DNA of 64,000 nt from Dyadobacter sp. SG02 (GTDB lineage Bacteria > Bacteroidota > Bacteroidia > Cytophagales > Spirosomataceae), in contig NZ_FNYL01000002.1 in NCBI RefSeq assembly GCF_900109045.1, positions 124,001 to 188,000 on the forward strand, given 5' to 3'. The notes under the pieces were generated by a model. That model made no database searches. It was not told the origin of the DNA and worked only from the letters and a program-made list of their open reading frames with translations. This document shows positions 60,470 through 64,000 of this stretch, in pieces. The position numbers and the translations under genes are program-made. Numbering within the stretch: the first letter of the stretch is position 1; every line of letters begins with the position of its first letter.

Positions 60470-63400
60470 ATGAAAAAACGTCGACAAAGACCTCAGCTGT
60501 TACTGATAGCAATGAGAATTTCATTTTACCAACTTTTACTGGCCGGTTTGTTCGCGGGGGTTTCGTTCGCGAACACCGCCGGTGCGCAAGAGCTTTTGAA
60601 GCAAAAGGTATCCATTCATGTTAAAAATCAGGAGATTAAAAGTGTACTGAAAGAGCTTGACAAAATTTGTGACGTGCATTTTACCTATGCACCATCGATT
60701 TTTCCGGCCCGGCATCGGGTAAGTGTTCAGGTGAGTAACAAGTCGCTGGGAGAGGTTTTGGATGAACTGCTGACTCCATTGGAGGTAAGCTATCAGGTAG
60801 ACGGCCAGCAAGTGATCCTGAAAAAGGAGGAAAGTGAGCCCGGCCTGACGACCGATGGAGTTAACAATTCCACATTGATGGACAAGCAGATTAAAGGAAC
60901 CGTGAAAGACGAAAAAGGCGACCTGTTGGCCGGCGTTACGATCATGGTGAAAGGGTCGAACCAGGGAACTGTTACGGATGCGGCGGGGAGTTTTTCGCTC
61001 AATTTGGCAGATGCGGATGTGAGTACCGCAGTCCTGGTTTTTAGTTTCGTGGGATACCAGTCCACCGAAGTTCCGGCCAGTGGGCAGACGACATTTGACA
61101 TTACCCTGCAGCCGTCGGTAAACCTGTTAGAGCAGGTGGTCGTAACAGGTTATGGGTCGAAAAAGGCGAAATACCTTTCCAGCTCTGTCGCGGTGATACC
61201 CAATGAGAAATTACGGGATGTCACTTCGAATGAGCTGTCGAGCCTTTTGCAAGGTAAAGCGCCGGGCGTAGTGGTATCTACCAGCTCGGGCGATCCAACC
61301 AGCGGGTCGAATATTCTGATCCGTGGGGCGGGCACGATTTCGGCAAGCACAGCCCCCCTGATCATCGTGGACGGCAATATCGGAGGCTCCTATAATCCTA
61401 CGGATATCGAGTCTGTTACTGTTTTGAAAGACGCTGCCGCCACCGGCCTTTATGGGTCCCGGGCCGCGAACGGGGTTATCATCATTACGACCAAAATGGG
61501 AAAGGCCGGTAAGACAAAAATTGATTTCAGCACCACTTTGGGCTTTGCCGAGGCGACAACCGGGAATTTCAAACTGATGAATTCCCAGCAGCTATATGAT
61601 TATCAGAAAACATTTTACAACCGCGATCCGTCCATCGTGAATACCAATACCGATTGGTGGGACCTTGCGTTCAGAAAGGGTTTCGTCAATAGCTATACCT
61701 TGTCGGCGTCGGGAGGTTCAGAAAAGACCCAGTTTTATGTTTCAGGTAACTATTACAAGGAGCAGGGGACCGTTTTGGAAAATGACAAAACGGGGTATAA
61801 TTTCCGGTCAAATATTACTTCGCAGTTAACCAAAAAGCTGAAATTGAGCGTATTGCTCAATGGTATTTTCACGCAGGACAACTACGAAAACAGCGGTACG
61901 CTTTACGACGCCTATGTAAATATGCCTTTCGATGCGGCATATGATGCGGACGGAAGCCCCATCGACGGCCGGACTGCGGCAAACTGGCAAGGAAGAGACC
62001 GCGAAAACTTTTTACACTCCCTTCCGTACAACTACTCGAAAGCAAGAAGTCTGAATGTCAATACGGACGTCAACCTGGATTACGCGATCACGCCCAAGCT
62101 GACATTCTCGACTTATAACCGCGTTCGCTTTTTCGATTTTAAAGACGCCAGTTATTACGATAAAAGAACCAAGCAGGGAGGTGCGAACGGGGGCGAATTA
62201 TACAATTCCCGGTCTTATACCAGCCGTATTCTGACTTCGAACAGATTACGTTACGAGGAGAGTTTCGGGTTGCATAACCTGGCTGTTCTCGCAGTGGGCG
62301 AAGCGGAACGCAATTATTACGACGACGCGGCTATTTCGGGCAAGGGGCTTCCTCCGGGAAGGGATGTGATGTCGGTGGCCACCGATATCATCAATAACCC
62401 GACGGGCGGCAATGACCAATACAGTTTCAGCAAATACCTTGCGCAGGCCGACTATAATTTTGACAACCGTTATTTCGCGATCGCGTCTTTTGTTCATGAA
62501 TATTCTTCCAAATTCGGAAGCAATAATCCAGCGGGTAACTTTTATCAGTTGGGCGGCTCGTGGATCGTCAGCAATGAAAACTTCATGAAGCAATGGAAAA
62601 CCATCAGCTTTTTGAAACTCCGCGCCAGCTACGGAACGGTGGGTAATGCCGACGGGATCTCAAATTACGCGGCGCTAGGGCTATATAGCATCTCGCAGGA
62701 CGCCAGCTATGCCGGACTTCCGGGAGCGGCCCCCTCGCAGAAGGGCAACCCCGATTTATCATGGGAGAAAATGAAAACTGGCAATATTGGCGCGGAAATT
62801 GGTTTATTCAACAACCGGCTCGATCTGACCGTTGACGCATACGAGAAAAAATCAAGCGCTCTTTTGTACAAACAACCTTTGCAGGCTACGACCGGTTACA
62901 GCTATCGCTGGGTAAATGCGGGGGCCGTCAGAAACCGCGGGATGGAGTTTAGTGTAACTTCGAAAAATATCGTCGGCGCTTTCAACTGGGAAACGAACCT
63001 GAATGTGTCGTTTAACCGCAACAAGGTTTTGGAGCTCAGCGATGGAGCAGCCGTTTTTAACTCCGGTGCACGCCAGCCGATCGCCGTCGGGCACAACATG
63101 GATGAATGGAACCTGCCTATCTGGGCAGGTGTGGACCCAACCAACGGAGATCCGTTGTGGGAGAAGATCGTGACCGATGCAGACGGCGCGAAATACAAGG
63201 TGTTAACCAACTCTTACAGCTCGGTGGCCACGGCGCAATCGCGGCAGTTTACGGGAACCTCGGCAGCTCCGAAATTCACGGGTGGGTTGAGTAACACCTT
63301 TTCTTACAAAGGCATATCCCTGAGCACGTTTTTTAATTTCGTCTACGGCAACGAGATTTACAACAACAGCCGGGCGTATTTCGATAATGACGGTTTATAC

Positions 63401-63778
63401 GAGAGCTACAATGCGATGGTTTTGGCCAAAGGGTGGAGCAGATGGGAAAAACCCGGCGATATCGCCACACATCCCAAACCGATCGTCGGCGGAAATCATG
63501 ACTCCAACCAGTCGTCGTCGAGGTACCTGGAAGATGGAAGCTATATTCGTTTGAGAAACATCAAACTGAGTTACGCCTTGCCGGCAGCCTGGCTTGGCAA
63601 AAGGGGAATCTCTAATCTGAATATATTCCTGAGCGGGGATAACCTCTGGACTGCAACCAAATTCTCAGGCCCTGACCCGGAAGTATCATTTACCCAAACC
63701 GATCTCAGCTCCGGGGTTTCCAGTTTCAAATATCCGATCAGCAAGAAATTTCTGTGCGGAGTAAATATTTCATTCTAA
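60470..63778 (+). CDS. SusC/RagA-type TonB-dependent receptor with STN signalling domain
   Basis: 1102 aa, full length. Signal peptide (about 1-40, ends 'NTAGAQE'), STN domain (about 45-118: 'VSIHVKNQEIKSVLKELDKI', 'VSYQVDGQQVILKK'), carboxypeptidase-regulatory-like domain (about 138-218: 'IKGTVKDEKGDLLAGVTIMVKGSNQGTV'), plug ('VVVTGYGSKK', 'LLQGKAPGVVV', 'LIIVDGNIGG', 'TGLYGSRAANGVIIITTK') and a 22-strand-size barrel ending in Phe. The STN domain contacts FecR, so substrate binding can switch on the locus. It imports a large nutrient, likely a glycan or peptide, with SusD. Confidence 0.94.
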   Translation: MKKRRQRPQLLLIAMRISFYQLLLAGLFAGVSFANTAGAQELLKQKVSIHVKNQEIKSVLKELDKICDVHFTYAPSIFPARHRVSVQVSNKSLGEVLDELLTPLEVSYQVDGQQVILKKEESEPGLTTDGVNNSTLMDKQIKGTVKDEKGDLLAGVTIMVKGSNQGTVTDAAGSFSLNLADADVSTAVLVFSFVGYQSTEVPASGQTTFDITLQPSVNLLEQVVVTGYGSKKAKYLSSSVAVIPNEKLRDVTSNELSSLLQGKAPGVVVSTSSGDPTSGSNILIRGAGTISASTAPLIIVDGNIGGSYNPTDIESVTVLKDAAATGLYGSRAANGVIIITTKMGKAGKTKIDFSTTLGFAEATTGNFKLMNSQQLYDYQKTFYNRDPSIVNTNTDWWDLAFRKGFVNSYTLSASGGSEKTQFYVSGNYYKEQGTVLENDKTGYNFRSNITSQLTKKLKLSVLLNGIFTQDNYENSGTLYDAYVNMPFDAAYDADGSPIDGRTAANWQGRDRENFLHSLPYNYSKARSLNVNTDVNLDYAITPKLTFSTYNRVRFFDFKDASYYDKRTKQGGANGGELYNSRSYTSRILTSNRLRYEESFGLHNLAVLAVGEAERNYYDDAAISGKGLPPGRDVMSVATDIINNPTGGNDQYSFSKYLAQADYNFDNRYFAIASFVHEYSSKFGSNNPAGNFYQLGGSWIVSNENFMKQWKTISFLKLRASYGTVGNADGISNYAALGLYSISQDASYAGLPGAAPSQKGNPDLSWEKMKTGNIGAEIGLFNNRLDLTVDAYEKKSSALLYKQPLQATTGYSYRWVNAGAVRNRGMEFSVTSKNIVGAFNWETNLNVSFNRNKVLELSDGAAVFNSGARQPIAVGHNMDEWNLPIWAGVDPTNGDPLWEKIVTDADGAKYKVLTNSYSSVATAQSRQFTGTSAAPKFTGGLSNTFSYKGISLSTFFNFVYGNEIYNNSRAYFDNDGLYESYNAMVLAKGWSRWEKPGDIATHPKPIVGGNHDSNQSSSRYLEDGSYIRLRNIKLSYALPAAWLGKRGISNLNIFLSGDNLWTATKFSGPDPEVSFTQTDLSSGVSSFKYPISKKFLCGVNISF

Positions 63779-63790
63779 ATCAGATAGGCG

Positions 63791-64000
63791 ATGAAAGCGA
63801 ACGATTTTTATAAATATATCCTGTCCGGCCTGTTGATTTTAGGAGCGTCGGCCTGTGAGGAAACTTTTGCTCCTTCGACGGCGATCGAAGAAACCTCGGC
63901 GCTGACCAACGCGGGGGATGTCGAAACGGCAACCATCGGTACCTATGCGGTTCTGCGAAATCCGTCGTATGTTAGGAGCGTCCATTTTCTGACGGAGTTC
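63791..64000 (+). CDS. SusD/RagB-family lipoprotein (5' part only)
   Basis: Starts 12 bp after the receptor gene and runs off the right edge (70 codons present). 'MKANDFYKYILSGLLILGASAC' is a lipoprotein signal with Cys at residue 22, followed by 'EETFAPSTAIEETSALTNAGDVETATIGTY', the usual SusD N-terminus. It should form the lid over the SusC barrel on the cell surface. Confidence 0.88.
   Translation, partial: MKANDFYKYILSGLLILGASACEETFAPSTAIEETSALTNAGDVETATIGTYAVLRNPSYVRSVHFLTEF

Noticed and set aside
1..64000. CRISPR arrays, tRNA or rRNA genes, insertion sequences
   Set aside because: Looked for regular direct repeats with spacers, cloverleaf-like segments and transposase motifs (DDE, HUH); none was recognised.

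Overview
The window looks like chromosome from a Bacteroidota bacterium of the Cytophagia, most likely Dyadobacter or a close relative. The evidence is two exported proteins with type IX secretion C-terminal sorting domains preceded by an 'LPVKLISFD'-type fibronectin-like module, a sigma-ECF/FecR/SusC/SusD locus, few Shine-Dalgarno sequences, and at least one good Bacteroidota-type promoter (TTTG, 19 bp, TAnnTTTG). The genus is inferred from sequence style, not from a search. No rRNA, tRNA, CRISPR array, IS element or phage integrase was recognised.

Layout. 1-8 kb: ordinary accessory genes: a left-truncated NAD-dependent epimerase/reductase, a secreted glycerophosphodiesterase, a MocR regulator followed by a GNAT gene broken by an in-frame TAG and an MFS exporter, an AHSA1/SRPBCC protein, a secreted alpha/beta hydrolase and a DUF4304 protein. 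8-10.8 kb: a large type-IX-secreted GEVED protein. 11-26.6 kb: a complete urea-utilisation island on the plus strand: outer-membrane porin, UrtABCDE urea ABC importer (with lipoprotein UrtA), a NarX/NarL-like two-component system, urease ureABC, accessory genes ureEFGD and a nickel permease. Its main promoters share related TACGTA-type palindromes and CTTAGGTA boxes, which suggests one regulon, plausibly under the embedded response regulator.

26.9-51.8 kb: a minus-strand contractile injection system (CIS/eCIS, Afp/PVC/MAC type), about 25 kb. Read in its own 5'-3' direction it encodes: DUF4255/Afp16-like terminator, an orphan 353-aa protein, one sheath protein, two tube proteins, DUF5908, LysM hub adaptor, VgrG-like spike, PAAR tip, gp25, two giant baseplate proteins, an orphan 643-aa protein, tape-measure-like protein, a 1583-aa DUF4157 effector candidate ending in a D-H...H-K-R-R-H nuclease-like segment, a SUKH/SMI1-like probable immunity protein, and the AAA+ ATPase. 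No tail-fibre gene is recognisable. This is the most interesting system in the window.

52.5-56.2 kb: an FtsX/MacB-type permease disabled by an internal deletion, an SDR protein whose catalytic Ser and Lys are replaced, and an AraC regulator. 56.5-64 kb: a BspA-type leucine-rich-repeat surface protein with a sorting domain, a structured intergenic region with three alternative hairpins, then ECF sigma factor, FecR anti-sigma factor, SusC-type TonB receptor and the start of its SusD lipoprotein, cut by the right edge.
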